This document shows, piece after piece, positions 16,533-25,213 of a stretch of 64,000 nt of DNA. Origin of the DNA: Winogradskyella litoriviva (GTDB lineage: Bacteria; Bacteroidota; Bacteroidia; Flavobacteriales; Flavobacteriaceae); assembly GCF_013249065.1 (NCBI RefSeq), contig NZ_JABRWQ010000004.1:248001-312000 (forward strand), written 5' to 3'. The position numbers and the translations under genes are program-made. Each line of letters opens with the position of its first letter. Position 1 is the first letter of the stretch. Under the pieces are notes generated by a model. It saw only the letters and a program-made list of their open reading frames with translations. It was not told the DNA's origin and did no database searches.

Positions 16533-17102
16533 TTAAAATCTATACCCAATTCGCAAGTGCATATTTAATTCCATTTCACTTTTGTTCTTTACATAACCTG
16601 CTCGTTTAGCAAATGTGTAACTAAATCCTGCTCCAAGTCCTGCTTCATAATTAAAATGCTTGCCTAAATTCCGTCTAATTCCCCAAGTTGGTATAATGGA
16701 AAAATCACTCACAACAGGAGCATTGTCTTTATTGAATAAGACAAACCAGTCAGGATGATAGCCCATTTTTAAAGCAATAAAATTGCCACTATTACCATCA
16801 ATTCTTTTTGATTTCTCTGAGCGTTTTTTGAGGTTGTAATAGAACCTTGGTTCCACAACTATAACAGGTGTTAATAGAAATGGTGAATCATAATCATCGT
16901 AAAAAGTTGTTTCCCAAATACCAAAATCAAAACCAAGTTCTGTTCTCAATGCTATGGTATTTGATAGTTTTGCTTCATTATATGCCCAGATTCCTAAAAC
17001 TCCGGTTTGTAATCCATATATTGATTTTTCTACACTTGTGTTTTGTGATTTGACGATAAAAGTGAGTCCACACAAAATCAAGGTAAATATTGTTTTTTTC
17101 AT
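16533..17102 (-). CDS. Small outer-membrane beta-barrel protein, function unknown
   Basis: The 189-residue protein has a signal peptide (MKKTIFTLILCGLTFIVKSQ) followed by amphipathic strands and a terminal LRIGYRF. Strand motifs such as ALRTELGFDFG and YEAGLGAGFSY resemble OmpW/OmpA-like eight-stranded barrels, but no specific family is recognised. It sits 34 bases after another small barrel gene on the same strand. Confidence 0.7.
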   Translation of the reverse strand: MKKTIFTLILCGLTFIVKSQNTSVEKSIYGLQTGVLGIWAYNEAKLSNTIALRTELGFDFGIWETTFYDDYDSPFLLTPVIVVEPRFYYNLKKRSEKSKRIDGNSGNFIALKMGYHPDWFVLFNKDNAPVVSDFSIIPTWGIRRNLGKHFNYEAGLGAGFSYTFAKRAGYVKNKSEMELNMHLRIGYRF

Positions 17103-17136
17103 AATAAAAATTTTAAGTGAATTTGTTAATTCTAAC

Positions 17137-17739
17137 CTATAACCAGCTAAACCCTAATCCAACATTAAAGATTACTACATCTCTATGTGCATCTCCATCT
17201 AAAGATGCACGACCCATAACTAGTTTAGATTGTACATTAAGTGCGAAATTTTTCTTTTTATAGATTTCGTACCCTGTACTTGCCATAACAGCGCAACCAA
17301 AGTTCCAGTCATCATTTACATCGTCTTTAATATCATAAAGTGCTGGCGCATCTATAGCTAATCCAATGCCTCCGTGAATCCACCAACGGTCTTTTACCCA
17401 ATATTGCACAGAAGGAATGAACCCTCCGAAGTGCCTGTCGCTATCTTGAAATTCGTATATGTTTCCTGGTAAAGAAGCGGTAATGGCGAGATTATCGTTT
17501 AGCATATAGCCAAATTTTAAATCAGGAAAAACGAATGTTCCTTGAGATTTGTCAAACGTTTGAATACCTGCACTATCTTCTAAACTGATAATACCGCCAC
17601 CTGCTACGAATTCGAAGATGAAGCCATCTCTTTGTTTTGTTGATTCTGGATTTGTGTTTTGTGCATATGTTATACTAGATACTAATGCAAAGGCAATACA
17701 AGCTGTTCTTAATAAAATTTGATTTTTGATTGTTTTCAT
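17137..17739 (-). CDS. Small outer-membrane beta-barrel protein
   Basis: The start at 17739 gives a good signal peptide ending SITYAQ; the ATG at 17772 would add a charged leader. The 200-residue mature protein has a Gly-rich start (FVAGGGIISL), a LKFGYMLNDNLAITASLPG strand pair and a terminal VGLGFSWL, typical of eight-stranded barrels that bind hydrophobic compounds or have no known role. It belongs to a run of envelope genes on the minus strand. Confidence 0.7.
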   Translation of the reverse strand: MKTIKNQILLRTACIAFALVSSITYAQNTNPESTKQRDGFIFEFVAGGGIISLEDSAGIQTFDKSQGTFVFPDLKFGYMLNDNLAITASLPGNIYEFQDSDRHFGGFIPSVQYWVKDRWWIHGGIGLAIDAPALYDIKDDVNDDWNFGCAVMASTGYEIYKKKNFALNVQSKLVMGRASLDGDAHRDVVIFNVGLGFSWL

Positions 17740-17823
17740 AATTGTTCGTTTTTTGATTTTAATTGATGTCATGATTGTTCATTTTTTGATTGATGATTTA
17801 TTTTTGTATTGTCAGTTAATACA

Positions 17824-17973
17824 TCAAGATTTTTTTGAGTATTCTAACGCTGCGCCAATAGCAATTCCAATAGGAAGCCACAAAGCTATGTTTGAGGTTA
17901 ATAAGCCTAATAATACTCCTAAAACTATGCCTATTGTAAGTCTAATTCCTTTTTTACTTTTAATTAATTTCAT
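17824..17973 (-). CDS. 49-residue glycine-rich single-pass membrane protein
   Basis: A short gene starting MKLIKSKKGIRL and ending EYSKKS fills most of the gap between 17773 and 18003. It has a positively charged N-terminus, then a hydrophobic stretch with GxxxG-like spacing (GIVLGVLLGLL and PIGIAIGAALE). Start and stop are both clean, and the reverse frame shows nothing similar to a known protein. Glycine-zipper helices of this size often oligomerise in membranes, but no function can be named. Confidence 0.55.
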   Translation of the reverse strand: MKLIKSKKGIRLTIGIVLGVLLGLLTSNIALWLPIGIAIGAALEYSKKS

Positions 17974-18003
17974 AATTGTTCGATTTTAATTATGTGGTTG
18001 TTT

Positions 18004-18591
18004 TTATTTCGAATATTCAATTAGTTCCTCCACGTAGTGAAAATCACCTTGACTTTGAGTTAGTTTTATGAAATTTTTTACAGCAGGTGCATATAACCAA
18101 ACTTCAGTTTCATCTGCGTTATATCCTCTGGAATTGGTGGTTTTACCAATGTATTTAATTGTGTAAGCCATAAATGCTCCAGCCTCTACTGTTTCTTCTT
18201 GGTAGGATAGTACCTCGGCATTCTGACTTAGGCTTCCTGTAGTTCCATCTTGACTAGTCCAATTGTTTTCATACTTCCATTTTTTACCCACTTTAAGAGG
18301 CCAGTCATACTTCGGTGTTTCGCTAACCTCTGGTTTAGTAATTTCGGAAATAGGTATTGTGTCCTTACCGATAGTCATTCCTAAAACCTCTCCAAATTTT
18401 ACGACTTTCCTTGTATCTGTTCCTTCTGAACGTATTTCTCCTTCGGTAGTTACACCTTTATACTTCCATACCCATTTTTCACCAATAGTATAGTCGTTTA
18501 GTGTCGGTTGCTGTGTAATACCTGATTTGATTTTGTTGTTACACGCGCTAAGAATCGTAAAAGCAAATAGTACAATAAATCTATTTTTCAT
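18004..18591 (-). CDS. Secreted lipoprotein, function unknown
   Basis: The 195-residue protein has lipobox LSAC (C17). Two copies of a strand pattern occur: DYTIGEKWVWKYKG near 33-46 and PLKVGKKWKYENNW near 98-111. An EVWLYAPAVKNFIKLTQ block lies near 165-181. The pattern recalls secreted proteins that read out covariation of a measured value with a W-x-Y-x-P motif, but I do not recognise a named family. It lies 30 bases before the small membrane protein gene and 37 bases after the thioredoxin gene. Confidence 0.65.
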   Translation of the reverse strand: MKNRFIVLFAFTILSACNNKIKSGITQQPTLNDYTIGEKWVWKYKGVTTEGEIRSEGTDTRKVVKFGEVLGMTIGKDTIPISEITKPEVSETPKYDWPLKVGKKWKYENNWTSQDGTTGSLSQNAEVLSYQEETVEAGAFMAYTIKYIGKTTNSRGYNADETEVWLYAPAVKNFIKLTQSQGDFHYVEELIEYSK

Positions 18592-18628
18592 TTTGTCTTT
18601 TATTTTTTATTAAAATTTTTCTCTCAGA

Positions 18629-19093
18629 TTAAATCTTTAAAAGCATTTCAAGGAATTTTGTTTTCCCAACTTTTCCAACAGCGTAGTCCTTTACTTTTCC
18701 TTCAGGATTAATGAAAACTGTAGTTGGCGTAGCTCCAATATTATAATGCTTTACAAGTGCTTTTGCATTTGGGTCATCAATATCAATTTCAACTGGTACA
18801 ACTTCCGCATGCATAGCTTTCATAACTTCGCTATCAGCAAAAACTTGACGTTTCATAATGCGACAAGGTGAGCACCATTCTGCAGTAAAGAATATCATAA
18901 TATTTTTGTCAGAATCGTTTGCATGCTTTTGAGCGGATTCAATGTCGTTTGTCCAAGCAATATCATTTGAAGGTGCATAAAATGAGTACCAGGCATACCA
19001 AAGGGAAACCACAAGAAAAGTCAGCCAGAAAAATTGCCAAAAGGGATGTGATTTCTTTTTTGATGGCTCTACATTTGAATTATTTTTCTTCAT
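18629..19093 (-). CDS. Membrane-anchored thioredoxin-family protein
   Basis: The 154-residue protein has an N-terminal membrane helix (about 19-38) and then a thioredoxin fold facing the periplasm. The active site is W73-C74-S-P-C77 in FFTAEWCSPCRIMK, and the cis-proline loop ATPTTVF is present near 127-133. Such proteins reduce or isomerise disulfides, or feed electrons to periplasmic partners (DsbD-C/thiol:disulfide family). The gene ends 37 bases before the lipoprotein gene and begins 14 bases after the DUF6090 gene. Confidence 0.88.
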   Translation of the reverse strand: MKKNNSNVEPSKKKSHPFWQFFWLTFLVVSLWYAWYSFYAPSNDIAWTNDIESAQKHANDSDKNIMIFFTAEWCSPCRIMKRQVFADSEVMKAMHAEVVPVEIDIDDPNAKALVKHYNIGATPTTVFINPEGKVKDYAVGKVGKTKFLEMLLKI

Positions 19094-19107
19094 TTTTAAT
19101 TTGTGTT

Positions 19108-19803
19108 TTATAATTCAGCATAAGTACTTTTTAGACTTTTTAATGATTCAATGGCGTCACTGTAAGCCTCTCTATTTTGTGCAAGCGTCGTCATTCTCGT
19201 TAACACCATATTTTCGAAATAAATATCTTTTTCGTAAGTGTCTGAAGAAATGCCCATATCCCTAAATTTGACGTTTCGCATCAAAAAATTTTCATAATAG
19301 GCCTCAATAGCTTGTTGTTCTGAAGCTTCAAGTTTTTCTATAGGGTTAAAGGTTTCGTAGGTTTCAGAGATAGCGTTACGTAAGTTTAAATCGTCAAACA
19401 ATTTTAAGTCACCAGAAAACTTTAAATTTTCATAGGTTATCATAACTGGATAAAACTTTTTAGACATTATTAAATAGAATGATTTTGTAGATAATCTTGG
19501 GTTATCATAATCTTTAAATAATAGAATTTTGAATACAGTATCTAACTCTTTGAGCATTTGCTTTGACTCATTATCTAGAATTGCTAACTTTTTAAGATTA
19601 CGATCGGCTTCATCATGCAACTGAATAATGTATGAATTCCGCAACTCCATTTTCTTCTTGCTATTTGAATGTTCATTAATTGCTAAGGCAATAAGTATCC
19701 CAACAATAACTAGAATAATCTCTCCAGTTGCGTAAGCAAAATAATTACCGAACTTATTTTGAGTAAGCATTTTTAGTCTATTTTTTCTAAATAATTTTAT
19801 CAT
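19108..19803 (-). CDS. DUF6090 membrane protein
   Basis: The 231-residue protein has the flavobacterial DUF6090 start: a basic leader, KFGNYFAYATGEIILVIVGILIALAINE with one membrane helix at about 27-44, then a long helical periplasmic domain. The function is unknown. Members often occur in multiple copies per flavobacterial genome. It lies on the same strand as the thioredoxin gene and is probably co-transcribed with it. Confidence 0.8.
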   Translation of the reverse strand: MIKLFRKNRLKMLTQNKFGNYFAYATGEIILVIVGILIALAINEHSNSKKKMELRNSYIIQLHDEADRNLKKLAILDNESKQMLKELDTVFKILLFKDYDNPRLSTKSFYLIMSKKFYPVMITYENLKFSGDLKLFDDLNLRNAISETYETFNPIEKLEASEQQAIEAYYENFLMRNVKFRDMGISSDTYEKDIYFENMVLTRMTTLAQNREAYSDAIESLKSLKSTYAEL

Positions 19804-19849
19804 GACTTAATGGTTCATTAAATTGAAAAACAACGTTTTGTGTGTTACT

Positions 19850-20935
19850 TTAAATACGCTTTAACTCTTTCTGTATTACACTTTTAAATTTCCATTTCAA
19901 TCCAAATAATGGTCTTAAAATATTAATTCGTTTAAGGATAAATTCATAAATAAGAACACAGATAATAAACGTAATTACGGTGATCGCAATAAACTCTAAC
20001 ATAGGATGAAGATCTAATGGTAAAATCAGTAGTGCAGCTGCATATAAAACAAACATGTGAATAATGTAAATAGGATAAACAGCAGGACTCAAATAATTTA
20101 GTAATGCACTTGGTTTATTAAAGTAGCTATACCCTATTCCGAATAAACCCAATATCCAAGTATTAGATTCTATAGTAGTGATATACATATTTGATATGGA
20201 CTGATACCCTGTAAATCGAAGCGTAAATAAGACAGACGCTATACTTATATACAACCATTTCCACTTTGCAACGGTTTGCCAGAATGCTTTACCACTATAC
20301 ACAAAAAGAAATCCGAAAAAGAACGCCAAAAATCCTATAATAAATCCATGCCATGTTTGAGCGTATAGTTCAAATAGCTGTGGTTTTACTAAACCTACTT
20401 CCAACATAAAGAAAATAGATATAGTTAGAGGACCAAAAGCATAACTCATCACTTTTGAAATTATCTTTTTGAATCTTCCTTTTTCATTTTTCTTTAGATA
20501 GAAAAATAGTGGCGACAACAACAGAACGTATACAAAAATGTTACCCAAAAACCATAAATGGCCCATATGTGGAAAGTAGCTCAATGGCATCTTATAATAT
20601 TGCTGAAAAATTAAAAAATGTAATGGCGTAATGGCCAAAAACCCGAATACAAATGGTAAAAGAATTCGTTTTCCACGCTCTAAGAATAACTGTTTCCAAT
20701 TTCTTTTTTTCATTGCAAAATAGAGTCCCATTCCCGATACAAAAAAGAGTAAAGGTATTCGCCAAACATTCAGCATCGTCATTGGTTTCCAAAGTCCTTC
20801 TAAAGCGTCATCACTTTTTATAAAACCTATAAACAATGCCCAAGGTTGAAAAATAATGGCTATATGATAAATTAGTAATAAACCAATAGCAATAACTCTT
20901 AACCAATCTATATCGTATCTTCTTTCTGTTGTCAT
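19850..20935 (-). CDS. Acyltransferase-3 family integral membrane protein
   Basis: The 361-residue protein has about ten transmembrane segments. It starts with RRYDIDWLRVIAIGLLLIYH, the Acyl_transf_3 N-terminus whose H22 in the first helix is the family's functional residue. Related proteins (OpgC, OatA-like, NodX) transfer acetyl or succinyl groups onto glycans or peptidoglycan. The acceptor here is unknown. It lies 12 bases after the ankyrin gene, which suggests one operon. Confidence 0.85.
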   Translation of the reverse strand: MTTERRYDIDWLRVIAIGLLLIYHIAIIFQPWALFIGFIKSDDALEGLWKPMTMLNVWRIPLLFFVSGMGLYFAMKKRNWKQLFLERGKRILLPFVFGFLAITPLHFLIFQQYYKMPLSYFPHMGHLWFLGNIFVYVLLLSPLFFYLKKNEKGRFKKIISKVMSYAFGPLTISIFFMLEVGLVKPQLFELYAQTWHGFIIGFLAFFFGFLFVYSGKAFWQTVAKWKWLYISIASVLFTLRFTGYQSISNMYITTIESNTWILGLFGIGYSYFNKPSALLNYLSPAVYPIYIIHMFVLYAAALLILPLDLHPMLEFIAITVITFIICVLIYEFILKRINILRPLFGLKWKFKSVIQKELKRI

Positions 20936-20947
20936 CTTAAATTGTGT

Positions 20948-21541
20948 TTATTGTAACATCATTGCTACAACAGGACGTGCTTTTTGTAATTCATTAAGGT
21001 CTAAAGTAAAACCCATTGGTTGTAATTGCTGAATTAGCATTTCATAGATAGGTTTCATTTGAGCAAAATCTGCCATTGCTGTTTCTCTTGCTGTAGCTCC
21101 AAAATTATTGCGAACCGTTTTATCTGCTTTTGCATCAATAAGTAATTGTACAATTTCAATACGACCAAAGAATGCTGCTGTATGTAAAGCCGTTCCTCCA
21201 TCATTATTTTTTATAGACAAATCTGCATTTGCATTAATTAATACTTTAGCGATTTCAGGTTTATTAAAAGTGGCTGCAGACATTAAAGGTGTAGATCCAG
21301 ACATGGCCTCTTTTTGATTAATATCAGTACCAGCTTCAATATGCTGTTTAACTGCTTCCAAATTTCCGGTGAGTACAGCACTATGAATATCTACATTTGG
21401 TTTGTTTACTGTCTTAGCTGTAATAGCAGTATTTTCCGAGTCTATTTTTTTATCAGATTGTGCGCAAGAACTCGTTAATAAAAGGATAAAGAATAACATT
21501 TGAATGGTAGTTCCAATTGAAGTCATATTAAGTGTTTTCAT
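20948..21541 (-). CDS. Ankyrin-repeat lipoprotein
   Basis: The 197-residue protein has a lipoprotein signal with lipobox TSSC (C26). About three to four ankyrin repeats follow (residues 50-155), with diagnostic STPLMSAATFNKPEIAKVLI and GTALHTAAFFGRIEIVQLL blocks. It is probably anchored in the periplasm or on the outer membrane as a binding adaptor. It is divergent from the AraC/TPR regulator gene, and the gap contains two 13-bp direct repeats, so it is a likely target of that regulator. Confidence 0.85.
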   Translation of the reverse strand: MKTLNMTSIGTTIQMLFFILLLTSSCAQSDKKIDSENTAITAKTVNKPNVDIHSAVLTGNLEAVKQHIEAGTDINQKEAMSGSTPLMSAATFNKPEIAKVLINANADLSIKNNDGGTALHTAAFFGRIEIVQLLIDAKADKTVRNNFGATARETAMADFAQMKPIYEMLIQQLQPMGFTLDLNELQKARPVVAMMLQ

Positions 21542-21657
21542 GATTTAAATTTTTAATGATTAATAACTTGGTTTTTGTTTCCACAAAGATGCGACACTAC
21601 CCTAATTAATTGATAATGTGCATGAAGCCAATAGTATTAAGTTTGATGAGAGGTTGA

Positions 21658-21690
21658 AAATTATGACGCAGAAGTATAAATTATGACGCA
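21658..21690. promoter_or_regulatory. Candidate AraC-type operator: 13-bp direct repeats spaced 20 bp
   Basis: AAATTATGACGCA occurs at 21658-21670 and again, identical, at 21678-21690. The 20-base centre spacing puts both sites on one face of the helix, as for AraC-family tandem binding. The site lies in the divergent gap between the ankyrin gene and the AraC/TPR regulator gene and could control both. Confidence 0.6.
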
Positions 21691-21752
21691 AACAACTGTT
21701 TTTGACAAAGAATTTTGAATTTTGAGCTACTCCGTGTTTAAATAAAAAATTA

Positions 21753-21760
21753 TACATTTG
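21753..21760 (+). promoter_or_regulatory. Bacteroidetes-type -7 box for the AraC/TPR gene
   Basis: TACATTTG fits the TAnnTTTG -7 consensus of Bacteroidetes sigma-A promoters and lies 17 bases before the ATG at 21778. No well-spaced -33 TTTG was found, so an activator may be needed. The AAATTATGACGCA repeats lie 63-95 bases upstream. Confidence 0.5.
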
Positions 21761-21777
21761 AATTAATACAAAACAAC

Positions 21778-23877
21778 ATGTCTAACAACTCATATCAAGG
21801 AAAATTCATTGAGGAAGCTGAGTCGCTTATTTTAGAGCATATCTCTAATGAGCAATTTGGTGTTTCAGAATTGGCAGACCTTATGAATATGAGTCGATCA
21901 AACTTGTTGCGGAAGATTAAGAAACAAACACAAGGTAGTGCTAGTCAGTTTATTCGTGAAGTACGGCTACAAAAAGGCATGACTCTGTTAAAAGAAACGG
22001 AACTTACTGTTTCTGAAATATCTTATCAAGTTGGGTTTAGTAATAATTCTTATTTCACTAAATGTTTTAGGGACTATTATGGGTATTCGCCAGGTGAAGC
22101 TAGAAAAAAGATATACGAACAAGTAGAATTAAGACAAGAAGATAGCCCAAACACAGCAGCTAATAAAGTAACTAAAAAAGGGTTTTTACAACAGTACAGC
22201 GTTCAAATACTATTAGCTGTTATTTCGGTTATAGTCTTAGCAGCATTCTTTTTATTTCGAAAAGAAACGCTCAATACCGATAAAGAAGATGTTTACCGTA
22301 GTAAATCTATAGCTGTATTACCGTTTAAGAATATGAGTAGTGATTCTAACAACTTATATTTTGTGAACGGACTTATGGAGTCGACATTAAACAATTTACA
22401 AAAGATAGAAGATCTTCGAGTAATAAGCAGAACCTCAGTAGAAAAATACAGAGACACAGATAAGACCATCTCAGAAATAGCAGAAGAACTTAATGTCAAT
22501 TATTTAATTGAAGGAAGTGGACAACGCGCTGATAATCAAGTTTTATTGAATATTCAATTGATTGATGCTTCAAATGACACACCAATATGGGCAGAACAGT
22601 ATAATCATAAAACAGAAGACATTTTTTCTATACAAAATGAAGTCGCTCTAAAGATTACCGAAGCGATAAAGGCGACAGTTACACCATCTGAATTGCAACA
22701 AATTGATAAAAAACCAACTGAAAACCTACTAGCATATGATTATTATTTAAAAGGACTTGAAACATACCAAGCAGGAACGAAAGCGGGCTTGGAAGCTGCT
22801 ATAGTTTTATTTGAAAAAGCGATAGAGCAAGACCCTGAATTTGCGCTCGCATATTCTGAGATTGCTATATCATATTATTATTTAGATTTAAACCAAGCTG
22901 AAAAACGGTACACAGATGTTATTAATAACAATGCAGATAAAGCTTTGTTATATGATTCTAAATCTGCTAAAAGCCTTATATCAAAGGCGCTTTACTATAT
23001 AAATAGTAAGGAGTTTCGATTAGCTATTCCACATTTAGAAAAAGCCTTAGAATATAATCCCAATTCGTCTTCTGTGGTTCAAATACTTGCCGATTTGTAT
23101 TCACGAGCAATTCCTGATACTGGAAAATATTTGCAATATGCTTTAAAAGGTTTACAAATTGATATTGAAGCAAATGATTCAATAAACAAAAGCTATATGT
23201 ATTTGGCGTTAAGTAATGCTTTTATTCAAAATGGTTTTACAGGTGAAGCACAGAAGTATATAAAATTGTCTTTAGATAATAACCCAGAAAATTATTATGC
23301 ACCATTCTTAAACGTATTTATACAATACGCACAGCATCAAAATATAGAAAAGGCCACAGATGCATTGGTAAGAGAATGGGAAAAAGATACGACACGCCTA
23401 GATATTATGCAGGAAGTGGCTAAGTTTTATTACTTCCAAGAAAAATATGATAGTGCTTTTTACTACTATGATAAATTTGAAAAAATCAAGGCAAGAAATG
23501 GATTAAACATGTATCCACAAGAGAACCTAAAGATTGGAATGGTATTCGATAAAATGGGCATTACGGATAAAGCTGAAGACCATTATAAGGCTTATGCAGA
23601 ATACTGTAAAAATGACCAATCTATTTACCAGCCTGTTAGTTTGGCCATGAAATACTTGAATGAAAAAAAACCAAATCTTGCTATAGAGCAATTAAAACTG
23701 TTTGCAACCAAAAATAATTATCAATATTGGGTTTTGTTGTTTCTTGAAGAAGATCCCTTAATGAAAACTTTAAAAAATCATCCTGAATATGATGAAGTCG
23801 TTCAAAAAATTAAAGATAGATTTTGGGAAAATCATAAGCAATTGGAAAAATCACTAAAAGATAAAAACCTATTATAA
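21778..23877 (+). CDS. Membrane-spanning regulator: N-terminal AraC HTH, FlgO/TolB-like domain, TPRs
   Basis: The 699-residue protein begins with an AraC-type double HTH (about 10-112, ending YYGYSPGEARKK) and has one membrane helix at about 143-160. The FlgO/TolB-like module (SIAVLPFKNMSSDS from 177, SGQRADNQVLLNIQ near 247-260) and TPRs (about 310-680) follow. Topology puts the HTH in the cytosol and the TPR sensor in the periplasm. This is a one-component transmembrane regulator. Compared with 9432-11216 the modules are swapped. It is divergent from the ankyrin gene. Confidence 0.88.
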   Translation: MSNNSYQGKFIEEAESLILEHISNEQFGVSELADLMNMSRSNLLRKIKKQTQGSASQFIREVRLQKGMTLLKETELTVSEISYQVGFSNNSYFTKCFRDYYGYSPGEARKKIYEQVELRQEDSPNTAANKVTKKGFLQQYSVQILLAVISVIVLAAFFLFRKETLNTDKEDVYRSKSIAVLPFKNMSSDSNNLYFVNGLMESTLNNLQKIEDLRVISRTSVEKYRDTDKTISEIAEELNVNYLIEGSGQRADNQVLLNIQLIDASNDTPIWAEQYNHKTEDIFSIQNEVALKITEAIKATVTPSELQQIDKKPTENLLAYDYYLKGLETYQAGTKAGLEAAIVLFEKAIEQDPEFALAYSEIAISYYYLDLNQAEKRYTDVINNNADKALLYDSKSAKSLISKALYYINSKEFRLAIPHLEKALEYNPNSSSVVQILADLYSRAIPDTGKYLQYALKGLQIDIEANDSINKSYMYLALSNAFIQNGFTGEAQKYIKLSLDNNPENYYAPFLNVFIQYAQHQNIEKATDALVREWEKDTTRLDIMQEVAKFYYFQEKYDSAFYYYDKFEKIKARNGLNMYPQENLKIGMVFDKMGITDKAEDHYKAYAEYCKNDQSIYQPVSLAMKYLNEKKPNLAIEQLKLFATKNNYQYWVLLFLEEDPLMKTLKNHPEYDEVVQKIKDRFWENHKQLEKSLKDKNLL

Positions 23878-23958
23878 TTCATTTGATTTAAAATAGGTTG
23901 TTAAGGATTTTTTAATAGAAATAAGTAGTTTACTATGTTTAGTTTATGATATTAATGT

Positions 23959-23979
23959 CATTCTACACACATTTACTCA
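23959..23979. repeat. Dispersed intergenic motif, copy 3
   Basis: TCATTCTACACACATTTACTC resembles the copies near 3784 and 11301. As at the first copy, a TGAATCTCGTTTCTCGAT block follows (24006-24023). Confidence 0.5.
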
Positions 23980-24025
23980 CGGCATTCTTATTGTTTAAGA
24001 CATCGTGAATCTCGTTTCTCGATAA

Positions 24026-24059
24026 AAAAAGCTCATTAATTCACCTCAATGAGCTTTTT
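24026..24059. terminator. Bidirectional Rho-independent terminator
   Basis: A perfect 12-bp stem (AAAAAGCTCATT with AATGAGCTTTTT) around a 10-base loop, with a T-run on each strand, lies between the convergent AraC/TPR and YhdH-like genes. Confidence 0.88.
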
Positions 24060-24078
24060 AAATCTATTTACTAAAATC

Positions 24079-25077
24079 CTAAACCAATTTTAAAACGGTT
24101 CTTCCTTTTAGTTGCCCTTTTAACATCTGGTTGATTTGCTCACTAACAGCATCTAAAGAAATGACTGTGGTATTGGCTTCTAAACCATCTAATTTCCATT
24201 CGTTAGCAAATTTATTCCAAACTTCTATTCTGTAATTCATTGGATAGTTTTGAGAATCAATGCCAATTAGTGAGACACCTCTTAAAATAAATGGGAATAC
24301 CGTTAATTCTAATTTTATAGATGCTGCATTGCCACACGCGGTTACTACACCTAGAGGCGCAACAGATTTAATCATATTTTGTAAAATAACGCCACCAACG
24401 GTATCTATAGCGCCTGCATAAAGTGGTTTTAATAGTGGTCTGTCTTGTAGTGCTTCAAAATCGCTACGTAAAATAATTTCTGAAGCGCCTAAATCTAGTA
24501 AATACTGCTCTTCTGATGCTTTTCCTGTTATGGCAACCACCTTATAGCCTAGTTTATTTAAAATCATAACACTTACCGAGCCTACACCTCCTGTTGCTCC
24601 AGAGACGACAATAGTGCCATCTTCTGGCTTTACGTTATCTATCAATCTTAATACACACATGCCTGCTGTTAAACCTGCAGTGCCAATCATCATGGCTTCT
24701 TTCATAGACAGATTAGAAGGGCGTTTTACAACCCAATTGGCAGGTACTTTTACATATTCTGCAAAACCTCCATCGGTATTCATGCCTAAATCATAACTAG
24801 TTACAATCACGCTGTCGTCAACAGAAAATTGATCTGAATTTGTTGAGACTATAGTACCAACAGCATCAATGCCTGGCGTATGAGGAAAGTTTCTAGTTAC
24901 GCCTTTATTTCCGCTCGCCGATAAGGCATCCTTATAATTTAAGGAGCTGTAATGTACTTTTATAAGGACTTCATTGTCTTCTAAGGTTGTAAACGGTATA
25001 TCTTTTATATGGGTTATAAATTTTCCGTTGACTTCTTCTACTCTAAATGCTTTGAAGGTTGATTTGTTATTTATCAT
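24079..25077 (-). CDS. YhdH/AcuI-type NADPH-dependent reductase
   Basis: The 332-residue MDR-family protein matches YhdH/AcuI. Diagnostic segments are SSLNYKDALSASGNKGV (near 46-62), the PGIDAVGTI segment, SYDLGMNTDGGFAEYV and the nucleotide loop SGATGGVGSVSVMIL. AcuI reduces acryloyl-CoA to propionyl-CoA in other bacteria; the substrate here is not proven. A propionate link is interesting because methylmalonyl-CoA mutase genes lie 37 kb away. It is divergent from an HxlR regulator, which suggests control by electrophile or quinone stress. Confidence 0.85.
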   Translation of the reverse strand: MINNKSTFKAFRVEEVNGKFITHIKDIPFTTLEDNEVLIKVHYSSLNYKDALSASGNKGVTRNFPHTPGIDAVGTIVSTNSDQFSVDDSVIVTSYDLGMNTDGGFAEYVKVPANWVVKRPSNLSMKEAMMIGTAGLTAGMCVLRLIDNVKPEDGTIVVSGATGGVGSVSVMILNKLGYKVVAITGKASEEQYLLDLGASEIILRSDFEALQDRPLLKPLYAGAIDTVGGVILQNMIKSVAPLGVVTACGNAASIKLELTVFPFILRGVSLIGIDSQNYPMNYRIEVWNKFANEWKLDGLEANTTVISLDAVSEQINQMLKGQLKGRTVLKLV

Positions 25078-25213
25078 CTTATTCTCTATCTTTTTTATTA
25101 ATTTTACATCAAATTTCGGTTATTAAGTAAAGCTATACAAGAGCTTACAAATTATGCACTTACGAACATTTTGTGCGGTTTTGTTTATAGCTTGGACTTT
25201 AAATGAAAAAAAA

